Positions 9,415-17,875 of a DNA stretch of 46,773 nucleotides are shown one piece after another (position 1 is the first letter of the stretch; each line of letters starts with the position of its first letter). The notes below the pieces were generated by a model. The model did not search any database and was not told the DNA's origin. It was given only the letters and a program-made list of their open reading frames with translations. This DNA comes from Candidatus Saccharimonadota bacterium (GTDB lineage Bacteria > Patescibacteriota > Saccharimonadia > Saccharimonadales > UBA4665). The stretch spans positions 1 through 46,773 of the forward strand of contig DAHXLD010000013.1 of assembly GCA_027371845.1 (NCBI GenBank), written 5' to 3'. A program made the position numbers and the translations under genes.

Positions 9415-9945
9415 ATGCCAGATTTCAATAAAGTACTAGATCCGGGCAACTATAACGATGGCCAAATAAATACAGTTGTCGAGATCTCAAAAGGCAGTAA
9501 TCTCAAAATTGAGTGGGATCGAAAAAAGGCCGCATTTAGGCTGGATCGAATTGAACCCTTAATATACCCTAAGCCCGTAAATTACGGCTTTATACCCAAG
9601 ACTTTAGACGAAGATGGCGATGAACTCGATACCTTAATCGTATGTGATCAAGCTCTGCCAACAGGAATATGGTTGAAAGCTAAAATAATTGGAGTTCTAA
9701 TTTTTGAAGATGATGGGGAAATGGATTATAAAGTTGTTTGTGTTCCAGAGGATAATAGAGACAATGGTGACTCAATTAAAGGCTTAGATGATTTATCGGA
9801 TAAGTTTAAAGCTCAAATAGAAGAACATTTTAAACACTATAAAGATCTTAAGAAACCCGGTTCTACTAAGGTTTTAGGTTGGGGAGATGTTAAAAAAGCC
9901 ATCGAAATAATCGAAGAATGCATTACTAGATACAATAAAGCTTAA
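9415..9945 (+). CDS. ppa: Inorganic pyrophosphatase
   Basis: 'INTVVEISKGSNLKIEWDRKKAAFRLDRI', 'PVNYGFIPKTLDEDGDELDTLIV'; SD AAAGGAG. Confidence 0.96.
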   Translation: MPDFNKVLDPGNYNDGQINTVVEISKGSNLKIEWDRKKAAFRLDRIEPLIYPKPVNYGFIPKTLDEDGDELDTLIVCDQALPTGIWLKAKIIGVLIFEDDGEMDYKVVCVPEDNRDNGDSIKGLDDLSDKFKAQIEEHFKHYKDLKKPGSTKVLGWGDVKKAIEIIEECITRYNKA

Positions 9946-9994
9946 ACTAAAACTAAATAATCTTAATTTTTCCTTAAATTTTAATTTTTTATGC

Positions 9995-10023
9995 TTGTGC
10001 TTAAAAGGCATCTTGTTTATAGT
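9995..10023 (+). promoter_or_regulatory. Sigma70-type promoter for gap operon
   Basis: TTGTGC (9995-10000) N17 TATAGT (10018-10023) upstream of gap ATG 10056. Confidence 0.55.
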
Positions 10024-10055
10024 TTATTAGGTAGAACTAAAAATAAAGGATTGCT

Positions 10056-11075
10056 ATGAAAACAAGGATTGCTATCAATGGATTTGGTCGAATTGGTAGA
10101 AACGCATTTAAGATTGCTTTTAGTAGAAGTGATTTAGAAATCGTTGCAATTAACGATTTAACAGATACCAAAACTTTGGCTTATTTACTTAAGCGAGATT
10201 CAAATTATGGGACTTATGATAAGAACGTAACGTATGATGACGAAAACATTATTGTTGAAAATGTTCCAATTAAGGTTCTAGCCGAAAAAGATCCTCTAAA
10301 TTTACCCTGGAAAGATTTAAATATCGATATAGTAATAGAATCAACGGGTTTTTTTGTCGAACCAGACAAAGCTCGAGCCCATATAACAGCTGGAGCTAAA
10401 AAAGTCGTTATTAGCGCTCCCGTAAAAGGTCCTAGTGCTGATACAGCTCCTACTATTGTTCTAGGTGTAAATGATGACAAGGTTAAAGCCGAAAACGATG
10501 TTTTTAGTAACGCTTCCTGTACGACCAACTGTATTACTCCGGTCGCTAAAGTCCTAGAAACATCTTTTGGTATTGATAAATTAATGATGACAACCATTCA
10601 TAGCTATACGGCTTCTCAGCACTTACAGGATGGTCCTGGTAAAAACTTACGAGAAGATCGAGCTGGGGCTCAAAACATTACTCCAACCACTACTGGTGCT
10701 TCAATTGCGGCCGCTAAAGCTTTTCCAGCCCTAGAAAATAAATTTGGAGGCTTTGAGGTTCGTGTTCCGACTCCGGTTGTTTCTTTAGCAGATTTTGTGG
10801 TCGTAACTAAAAGAGATGTCACGGTTGAAGAGGTTAATGAAGCTTTTAAAAAAGCCGCTAAAGAACCTTATTTTCAGGGGATATTAGACGTAACCGAAGA
10901 TGAGCTGGTTAGTACCGACTTCATAGGTAATAGCCATTCAGCCATAGTCGATCTCAATCTAACGGCCGTAATAGGCGGCAATCTCTTAAAAGTTGTTTCT
11001 TGGTATGATAACGAATGGGGCTACAGCAATAGGCTAGTAGAAATGGTTGCTGATGTAGCTAGGACATTAGTGTAG
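10056..11075 (+). CDS. gap: Type I glyceraldehyde-3-phosphate dehydrogenase
   Basis: 'INGFGRIGRNAFKIAF', 'SNASCTTNCITPVAKVL' active site, 'WYDNEWGYSNRLVEM'. Confidence 0.97.
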   Translation: MKTRIAINGFGRIGRNAFKIAFSRSDLEIVAINDLTDTKTLAYLLKRDSNYGTYDKNVTYDDENIIVENVPIKVLAEKDPLNLPWKDLNIDIVIESTGFFVEPDKARAHITAGAKKVVISAPVKGPSADTAPTIVLGVNDDKVKAENDVFSNASCTTNCITPVAKVLETSFGIDKLMMTTIHSYTASQHLQDGPGKNLREDRAGAQNITPTTTGASIAAAKAFPALENKFGGFEVRVPTPVVSLADFVVVTKRDVTVEEVNEAFKKAAKEPYFQGILDVTEDELVSTDFIGNSHSAIVDLNLTAVIGGNLLKVVSWYDNEWGYSNRLVEMVADVARTLV

Positions 11076-11091
11076 TTAAGCTTAGGCTATT

Positions 11092-11541
11092 ATGATAAAA
11101 GTTTTTATTGCTGCCGATCACAATGGGTATGAACTTAAACATCAGTTGTTAGAATATTTAGATTTAAAAGGCTTTGAAGCAATTGATTGTGGTGATCAAA
11201 AGCTTGATAATGTTGATGATTTTCCAAAATTTGCTGTTAAAGCCGTCAATCAACTTTTAGGTTCAAACGATTTAAATAATAGAGCTATTTTAATTTGTGG
11301 CTCAGGACAAGGAATGTGTATGGCCGCTAATCGATTTAAGGGTATAAGAGCTAGTTTATGTACTTCAACCTCCCTAGCCTATGATGCCCGTAATGATGAT
11401 GATAGTAATGTTCTTTGTTTAAGCTCTAAGGAAATATCTAAAAGTGATAACATTAATATTTTAAACGTATTCTTAACTACCGAATTCTCAAAAGCTTCAA
11501 GATTTGTGCGCCGTATTAATCAATTGGACGAAATTGGGTAA
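11092..11541 (+). CDS. rpiB: Ribose 5-phosphate isomerase B
   Basis: 'FIAADHNGYELKHQLLEYL', 'ILICGSGQGMCMAANRFKGIRASLC'. Confidence 0.95.
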   Translation: MIKVFIAADHNGYELKHQLLEYLDLKGFEAIDCGDQKLDNVDDFPKFAVKAVNQLLGSNDLNNRAILICGSGQGMCMAANRFKGIRASLCTSTSLAYDARNDDDSNVLCLSSKEISKSDNINILNVFLTTEFSKASRFVRRINQLDEIG

Positions 11542-11544
11542 AGT

Positions 11545-12180
11545 ATGATCGTTAGTCCAACCATTACAGCTTCGACCGTTGAGCAATTTAACGATCAGCT
11601 AACTAAAATAAAAGAATTTGCTAAAAGAATCCATTTGGACTTAATGGATGGCCAATTTACTTTAGCTAGATCTTTAGAAATTAAAGACATTCCAGAAATT
11701 AATATTCCCTTAGATATTCATTTAATGTATCGAAATCCTGACGCTATTCTTGATCAAGTAATTGATTTGAATCCTAGTCTAATAGCTGTTCACTTCGAAG
11801 CAAGCTTTGATCATCTAAGGCTGACTTCTAAAATAAAAGAAAGTGGCATTAAGTCGTCATTGGCTATTTTGCAACAAACATCCGTTCAAAACATAAAACA
11901 AGTTTTAAATCTGTATGACCAGGTAATAATTTTTAGTGGTAATTTAGGCTATCAAGGCGGCAAGGCCGACCTTACCTTAATCGATAAGATAAAAACTATT
12001 AAGTCTTTTTCTAATATTGAAATTGCTTGGGATGGAGGAATCAACCTAGATAATATTGAAACCTTAGCCAGTTCTGGCGTTGAAGTTTTTAACGTGGGAG
12101 GTTATATTCAGAATAGTGCTAATCCTAAAAATAGCTACGATTTATTATTAAACAAACTAAATAACACCCTGAATCCATGA
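11545..12180 (+). CDS. rpe: Ribulose-phosphate 3-epimerase
   Basis: 211 aa TIM barrel; 'RIHLDLMDGQFT', 'PLDIHLMYRNP', 'IAWDGGINLDNIETLASSGVEVFNVGGYI'. Confidence 0.9.
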   Translation: MIVSPTITASTVEQFNDQLTKIKEFAKRIHLDLMDGQFTLARSLEIKDIPEINIPLDIHLMYRNPDAILDQVIDLNPSLIAVHFEASFDHLRLTSKIKESGIKSSLAILQQTSVQNIKQVLNLYDQVIIFSGNLGYQGGKADLTLIDKIKTIKSFSNIEIAWDGGINLDNIETLASSGVEVFNVGGYIQNSANPKNSYDLLLNKLNNTLNP

Positions 12181-13028
12181 AACACACTCTAAAACAATTA
12201 GAAACGATAGCCAACACCATAAGAGAAGATATTATAAGTATGCTCTTGGCGGCCGGCAGCGGACATTCGGCTGGTCCGTTGGGTCTGGCAGATATATTTA
12301 CGGCTTTTTATTTCGAGATTTTAAACCATAAACCTAAAGACCCTAATTGGGAAGATCGAGATATCTTGCTTTTAAGTAATGGGCACTGTATACCTGTTCG
12401 GTATGCCGCTATGGCTAACGCAGGTTATTTCGAACGAAGTGAACTAAAAACCCTCAGAAAACTAGATAGTCGATTGCAGGGTCATCCGGAAAGATTAAGA
12501 CTAGATGGCCTGGAAAATACTTCAGGGCCCTTAGGTTCTGGTTTATCTCAGGCTGCTGGAATGGCCCTAGTTTTAAAAAGAAGTAATAACTTAAAACGAA
12601 GAATCTATGTCATTTGCGGTGATGGCGAACTAGATGAAGGCAATGTTTGGGAAGCAGCCATGTTTGTTGGTAAGAATAAACTAAGTAATTTAACACTTAT
12701 TATTGATCGTAATAATATTCAAATTGATGGTTTTACTGAGGACGTGATGCCCCTTGAGGATCTTAAGGCTAAATGGGAAGCTTTTGGGTTTAAAGTTTTA
12801 GAGATTAATGGTAATGATATTGAGGCTGTTATTGATGCTTGCCTTATGGCAAAAGCTATTGAAGAGAAACCAACTGCCATAATTGCTCACACCATACCTG
12901 GCAGGGGAGTTGACTTTATGGAGTCAGATTTTAATTGGCACGGTAAACCACCCAATAAGGAACAAGCCCAAAAAGCTCTTCATGAACTAAGAACACTTGG
13001 AGGAAAAATTCGAAGTGAGCATCAATAA
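12177..13028 (+). CDS. Transketolase, N-terminal (TPP-binding) subunit
   Basis: 'GSGHSAGPLGLADIF', 'CGDGELDEGNVWEAAMFVGKNKL'; ATGA overlap with rpe stop. Confidence 0.94.
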   Translation: MKHTLKQLETIANTIREDIISMLLAAGSGHSAGPLGLADIFTAFYFEILNHKPKDPNWEDRDILLLSNGHCIPVRYAAMANAGYFERSELKTLRKLDSRLQGHPERLRLDGLENTSGPLGSGLSQAAGMALVLKRSNNLKRRIYVICGDGELDEGNVWEAAMFVGKNKLSNLTLIIDRNNIQIDGFTEDVMPLEDLKAKWEAFGFKVLEINGNDIEAVIDACLMAKAIEEKPTAIIAHTIPGRGVDFMESDFNWHGKPPNKEQAQKALHELRTLGGKIRSEHQ

Positions 13029-14010
13029 AAAAAATTCAGACTATTTAACAAGTGATTTAAATAATCCTAAAAGGGAATCACTGAGAAGCGGATTTGGACA
13101 AGGTCTATTAAAAGTTGGACAGATTAATCCTAATGTCTTTGCTCTTTGTGCTGACCTTACCGAATCAACTCAAATGCATCTTTTTAAAGAATCCTTTCCT
13201 GAACGTTTTGTTGAAATAGGAATAGCTGAACAAAATCTAGTGACCGTTGCTAGCGGTATAGCCGCCATGGGAAAGATCCCTTTTGTTTCAAGTTATGCAG
13301 CTTTTAGTCCTGGCCGAAATTGGGAACAGATTAGAACCACTATTTGTTTGAATGATCGACCAGTCAAGATAGTAGGATCTCATTCTGGTATCAGCGTTGG
13401 CCCAGATGGAGCTACTCATCAAATGCTTGAAGATATTGCCTTGATGCGAGTTCTTCCAAACATGGTTGTTATTGCTCCTGGTGATAGTGTTGAAGCTTTG
13501 AAGGCAACCTTAATGATGAGCTTAGATTCCAGACCTAACTACATTAGATTAGCTAGAGAGGCAACACCGGTTATATTTGAAGAAGAAATGCCATTTAAAA
13601 TAGGCCAAGCCTACACTCTTTTAGAGGGTCAAGACATTAGCTTGATAACTACTGGCACGATGACCTATCATGCCCTAAGAGCCGCCCAAGAGTTATTTAA
13701 AAAAGGTATTGATGCCGAGGTTGTTCATGTCCCAACTATTAAACCATTAGATGAAGAAACGATTTTAAAATCCCTAAAAAAAACTAAAATAGCCATTACC
13801 GTTGAAGAAGGTCAGATGAATGCTGGTTTCGGTAGTTCTATTTGCGAACTTGCTTCCGAGAAATATCCAGTACCAATTCTAAGACTAGGCATCAAGGACC
13901 GATTCGGAGAGTCAGGCCAACCCGATCAACTTTTAGAGCGTTTTGGGTTAACTTATACAAATATCATAAAGCAGACTATTAGTTTTATAAACTTAACAAA
14001 AAAAGCATAA
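13015..14010 (+). CDS. Transketolase, C-terminal subunit
   Basis: 'ALCADLTESTQM', 'RFVEIGIAEQNLVTVASGIAAMGKIPFVSSYAAF'. Start GTG 13015 preferred over ORF-track TTG 12997 because the SD GGAGG (12999-13003) sits 11 nt upstream of GTG. Confidence 0.93.
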   Translation: MSINKKNSDYLTSDLNNPKRESLRSGFGQGLLKVGQINPNVFALCADLTESTQMHLFKESFPERFVEIGIAEQNLVTVASGIAAMGKIPFVSSYAAFSPGRNWEQIRTTICLNDRPVKIVGSHSGISVGPDGATHQMLEDIALMRVLPNMVVIAPGDSVEALKATLMMSLDSRPNYIRLAREATPVIFEEEMPFKIGQAYTLLEGQDISLITTGTMTYHALRAAQELFKKGIDAEVVHVPTIKPLDEETILKSLKKTKIAITVEEGQMNAGFGSSICELASEKYPVPILRLGIKDRFGESGQPDQLLERFGLTYTNIIKQTISFINLTKKA

Positions 14011-14028
14011 GCTGTATAATTATATTAA

Positions 14029-14943
14029 ATGCCATTAACGATTCCAGAAATACGAAAAAACTGTTCGATTGCTAGATTACGAATGATCCAAGCCCGTAAA
14101 GAGCATTGGGCTTTTGGGGCCTTTAATCTAGATGACGAGGCTACTTTAAGAGCTGTTGTCCAGGCTTCTTTAAAGAAAAAAGCTCCCGTTTTAGTAGAAG
14201 TCAGCCAAGGTGAGGTAGATGATATCGGACTTTATAACATCAGAGATATGGTGGATAATTTTAAAAGAGAATATGGGGTTGAAATATATGTTAATCTTGA
14301 CCACAGTCCTTCGGTAGACGCTGCCAAGAGGGGGATAGAGGCTGGATTTGAGTTTATTCATATCGATATTTCCATGGCTAATCATAACGCTAGCGAAGAA
14401 GATATTATTGCCTCAACAAAAGAAGTTGTAAACTATGCTAAATTAACGGGTGCTAGTGTTGAAAGTGAACCACATTATTTTAGTGGAGGTTCAAATGTTT
14501 ATAATACCGATATAGATTATGAGGAAATAAAAAAGACATTTTCTACACCCGATGGAGCTAAAAGGTTTATCGATAGAACGGGTATCGATACTTTTGCCGC
14601 TGCCATTGGTAATTTGCATGGCAAATATCCAGTTCCCAAGATTTTAGATTTAGATTTATTAAAACGAATCAGAGAAGTTATTACTTGCAATATTTCATTA
14701 CACGGGGGAAGCGATACGCCGGGGCACTATTTTAGAGAAGCTGTCAAAATTGGGGTAAGTAAGATTAATATCAACTCCGATATGCGATATGCTTATCGCA
14801 CGGCCTTAGAAAAAGTATTAAAAGATAATCCTAATGAGACTTCCGTGGCTAAGTTAGTCACTAAAGAGGTAATTTCGGCAATTCAAGCAGTTGTGGAATC
14901 AAAGATTGACGACTTTAATTCAATTAATAAAATGGTGACTTAA
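14029..14943 (+). CDS. Class II fructose-bisphosphate / tagatose-bisphosphate-type aldolase
   Basis: 'IYVNLDHSPSVDAAKRGIEAGFEFIHID', 'AAAIGNLHGKY', 'ISLHGGSDTPGHYFREAVKIGVSKININSDMR'. Confidence 0.92.
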   Translation: MPLTIPEIRKNCSIARLRMIQARKEHWAFGAFNLDDEATLRAVVQASLKKKAPVLVEVSQGEVDDIGLYNIRDMVDNFKREYGVEIYVNLDHSPSVDAAKRGIEAGFEFIHIDISMANHNASEEDIIASTKEVVNYAKLTGASVESEPHYFSGGSNVYNTDIDYEEIKKTFSTPDGAKRFIDRTGIDTFAAAIGNLHGKYPVPKILDLDLLKRIREVITCNISLHGGSDTPGHYFREAVKIGVSKININSDMRYAYRTALEKVLKDNPNETSVAKLVTKEVISAIQAVVESKIDDFNSINKMVT

Positions 14944-14963
14944 TATTTATAAAAGGTGGGACT

Positions 14964-15965
14964 ATGGCAGATGTATATGATGTTATAAGTGTAGGTGATG
15001 TAGTAACCGATGCATTCATTAGATTGTTTGACGATCGAGCAGAGGTTATTGAAAAAGACAGTAAACAACTATTAGCAATGGAATTTGGTACTAAGATACC
15101 TTTTGATCACGTAGAAATTGTCGAAGCGGTCGGTAATTCAGCCAATGCGGCTGTTTCATTAGCAAAGTTAGGCTTAAGAAGTGGATTTGTGACTAACGTT
15201 GGTGGAGACGCTCATGGACGAGACATGATAACGGCCCTACACCATAATGGCGTCAACACTTCCTTAGTAAGGATTAATCATGATAAAAAAAGCAATTACC
15301 ACTATGTTTTATGGTTTAAGGACGAACGAACGATATTAATTAAACATGAGGAATATGATTATCAATGGCCTCACCTAAGACAATCCGAAACACCTCAATG
15401 GATTTATTTAAGCTCTGTTTCTCAACACGGGATCGATTTTCATGATCAAATAAGCGACTACTTAGACGTTAACCCGGATGTTAAATTAGCTTTTCAACCG
15501 GGAACTTTTCAAATAGAAGCCGGAGTTGATCGATTAAGAAGAATCTATCAAAGAAGTGAAGTTTTGGTTCTAAACCGCGAGGAAGCAGTTACGGTTGGTG
15601 GCGGTAATCACGACGATGTCCATGATTTGTTAAACAAACTTCATGATTTAGGCCCGAAATTAGTTGTCGTTACCGACGGACCAAATGGCGCCTATGCCAG
15701 TGACGGTAATAAGCGTCTTCAAATGCCACTTTATCCAGATCCGGCCCCTCCTAAAGATCGCACTGGAGCAGGCGATGCCTTTGCTTCAACTTTTGTAGCC
15801 GCTATTATAAAGGGAAAGTCTATGGAAGAGGCTTTAAAGTGGGCTCCAATAAATTCTATGAGCGTTGTTCAACGAGTGGGCGCTCAAGCTGGTCTAGTAA
15901 CAGACTACCAGATGGACAGTTACTTAAAAAATGCTCCAGAATGGTATTATCCGAAAGAGTTTTAA
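14964..15965 (+). CDS. PfkB family carbohydrate kinase
   Basis: 'SVGDVVTDAFI', 'GGDAHGRDM', 'DRTGAGDAFASTFVAAIIKG' PfkB signature 2; RBS AAAGGTGGG. Confidence 0.93.
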   Translation: MADVYDVISVGDVVTDAFIRLFDDRAEVIEKDSKQLLAMEFGTKIPFDHVEIVEAVGNSANAAVSLAKLGLRSGFVTNVGGDAHGRDMITALHHNGVNTSLVRINHDKKSNYHYVLWFKDERTILIKHEEYDYQWPHLRQSETPQWIYLSSVSQHGIDFHDQISDYLDVNPDVKLAFQPGTFQIEAGVDRLRRIYQRSEVLVLNREEAVTVGGGNHDDVHDLLNKLHDLGPKLVVVTDGPNGAYASDGNKRLQMPLYPDPAPPKDRTGAGDAFASTFVAAIIKGKSMEEALKWAPINSMSVVQRVGAQAGLVTDYQMDSYLKNAPEWYYPKEF

Positions 15966-16019
15966 ATCTCTTTAAACCTACTTATGCTAAAATAGCTACA
16001 GTATTATTAAAACAAATTA

Positions 16020-17219
16020 ATGACTAAATATTATTCTGAAATACTAAAAATAAAAAACTGGGAGCTTAAAAAATTAATAAATGAGCTCGAGCATAAAACT
16101 AGTAAGCCCAAGCAGGATCTAAAACTTTTTAGTGACATTAAAGAGGCAATTTACTATAAGATTAAGGAATTAAATTTAGACCCTTTTGATAGTAATAGTC
16201 TAGAGATATATCATGCTTTAAGCTCAAAGTTAGATGAATTAGATAAAAAACTAGTTAAATATTTAAGAACAAAATCAGCTCACTATCTTAGCGCTGAAGC
16301 TAATTTAAGTTCTGGACTAAGGCTTTTTTTAAGCGATTTAACTAAAGATCTCAAGGTTTTAAGCGTAAAAAACGTATTTTATAAGAAGTATTTAAAAAGC
16401 AATCCTCCTAAAACTAGCCTGAGAGCTCTAGGATATCGTTCAATTGATTCGCTTATAAAAAAAGAACCAATCGAGCTAGTACTAGTTACCATTAATAGAA
16501 TGGAATCAATTTCTTATTTAAATAAATTTTATGCTCACCATAAAACTTTGAAAATTACCGATTTTGAAGAAAGACCGATACGAATTTTAATGGCTACTAA
16601 AAGATATCAAGAGATCATTAGTACAATTAGCGGTCTAATAGGTAGGGATTTTGTTTTAAGCTTAGAAACCGGTACGGTAATTATTAATGATCTTAGCAAT
16701 CAACCTCTAAGGGGGCAAACTACTAAAGTCCTAATTGAGATATTAGATGATATATTACTTCTTCAAAGTCTAACGAGTTACTTGAAACTATCAGAATTTC
16801 GACCCGACTTTTCTTTGAGAGTTGCCGACGTCTTTGAACATGAACCAACTGTGTATTCTAAATTACATAGCATGAACCTTCCCTTTAAACTTGTTCATAA
16901 ATTAAGCGACCAATACCGATCAAATCTAGACTTTGATTTTCCGTTTTCGGAGGACTTTAAGTTAACTAATTATAAGGAAATACTGCCTCATATAATTAAT
17001 GACTTTAAGTTTTTTATAGATAGTGATCATTTGTACTTTTCGAAAGACTCAAAAAACGTATCTTTAAATATCTTGGATGTTGCTACTAATTTAATGCATG
17101 CTAACGAATTTCATGAAAGAAGCACAAAGAATTTAAGCCGATCCCTATACGACGAATTAATGGGAAGATATTTAAATAAAGCTCAATTAGAAACTATTTT
17201 TGAACAAGAATCTTCCTAG
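16020..17219 (+). CDS. Hypothetical protein, no recognisable family
   Basis: 399 aa open frame in + strand gene context with host-like Lys/Leu/Ser-rich composition; no SD; extended -10-like TGCTAAAAT upstream. Confidence 0.75.
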   Translation: MTKYYSEILKIKNWELKKLINELEHKTSKPKQDLKLFSDIKEAIYYKIKELNLDPFDSNSLEIYHALSSKLDELDKKLVKYLRTKSAHYLSAEANLSSGLRLFLSDLTKDLKVLSVKNVFYKKYLKSNPPKTSLRALGYRSIDSLIKKEPIELVLVTINRMESISYLNKFYAHHKTLKITDFEERPIRILMATKRYQEIISTISGLIGRDFVLSLETGTVIINDLSNQPLRGQTTKVLIEILDDILLLQSLTSYLKLSEFRPDFSLRVADVFEHEPTVYSKLHSMNLPFKLVHKLSDQYRSNLDFDFPFSEDFKLTNYKEILPHIINDFKFFIDSDHLYFSKDSKNVSLNILDVATNLMHANEFHERSTKNLSRSLYDELMGRYLNKAQLETIFEQESS

Positions 17220-17253
17220 ATTTTTAAGCATTAACTTGTTAGAATAGATTAAT

Positions 17254-17823
17254 ATGTATCAATTCTGTGTATCTGGAGCCGCTCGCGGCGTAACTGTTGA
17301 AGAGGGTCAAGAACTAGCTAAAAAAATAGGAAAAGCCTTAGCTAAATCGGGTCATAGTCTTTTAACTGGAGCTACAAATGGACTTCCAAATTATGCCGCC
17401 TTGGCTTATAAAGAAGCTGGTGGTTTAATGAGCGTTGGAATTAGCCCAGCTTCTTCAAAAGTTGAACATGTTTTAAAGTATTGTTTACCAACTGAGTATT
17501 ATGACACTATTATATATAGCGGGCTTCATTATGTCGGTCGAGATAGTTTACTAATTACCTCATCCGATGCCGTAATTAGTATAGGTGGACGAATAGGAAC
17601 ATTGCATGAATTCACGATATCTATGGAGTCTGATACCCCCATCGGCTTTTTACACGGGGCCGGAGGTATCGGAGATGAAGTTGAGCGCTTAATATCGATT
17701 GCTAAACCTTTACGGAAGAATGCTTTTATTGCCTTTAATGATTCTCCCGATAATTTAATAAAGCTATTAACGGATCATTTAGATAAGATTCACTCAGAAA
17801 ATTTAGGTATCTATAAATCCTAA
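17254..17823 (+). CDS. SLOG/LOG-like (TIGR00725-type) Rossmann-fold protein
   Basis: 'FCVSGAARGVTVEEGQELAKKIGKALAKSGHSLLTGATNGLPNYAA' and 'DAVISIGGRIGTLHEFTISME'. Confidence 0.85.
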   Translation: MYQFCVSGAARGVTVEEGQELAKKIGKALAKSGHSLLTGATNGLPNYAALAYKEAGGLMSVGISPASSKVEHVLKYCLPTEYYDTIIYSGLHYVGRDSLLITSSDAVISIGGRIGTLHEFTISMESDTPIGFLHGAGGIGDEVERLISIAKPLRKNAFIAFNDSPDNLIKLLTDHLDKIHSENLGIYKS

Positions 17824-17875
17824 AAAATTACTTTAGCTTAGACAAATAAGTTTATGTGTTAGATAATTTAATGTT

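Noticed and set aside
10214-10597. 127-aa antisense ORF within gap
   Set aside because: Shadow of the GAPDH coding frame; no domain or start signals.
15839-16027. 62-aa + strand ORF overlapping the end of the PfkB gene
   Set aside because: Out-of-frame overlap, no SD, low-complexity translation.
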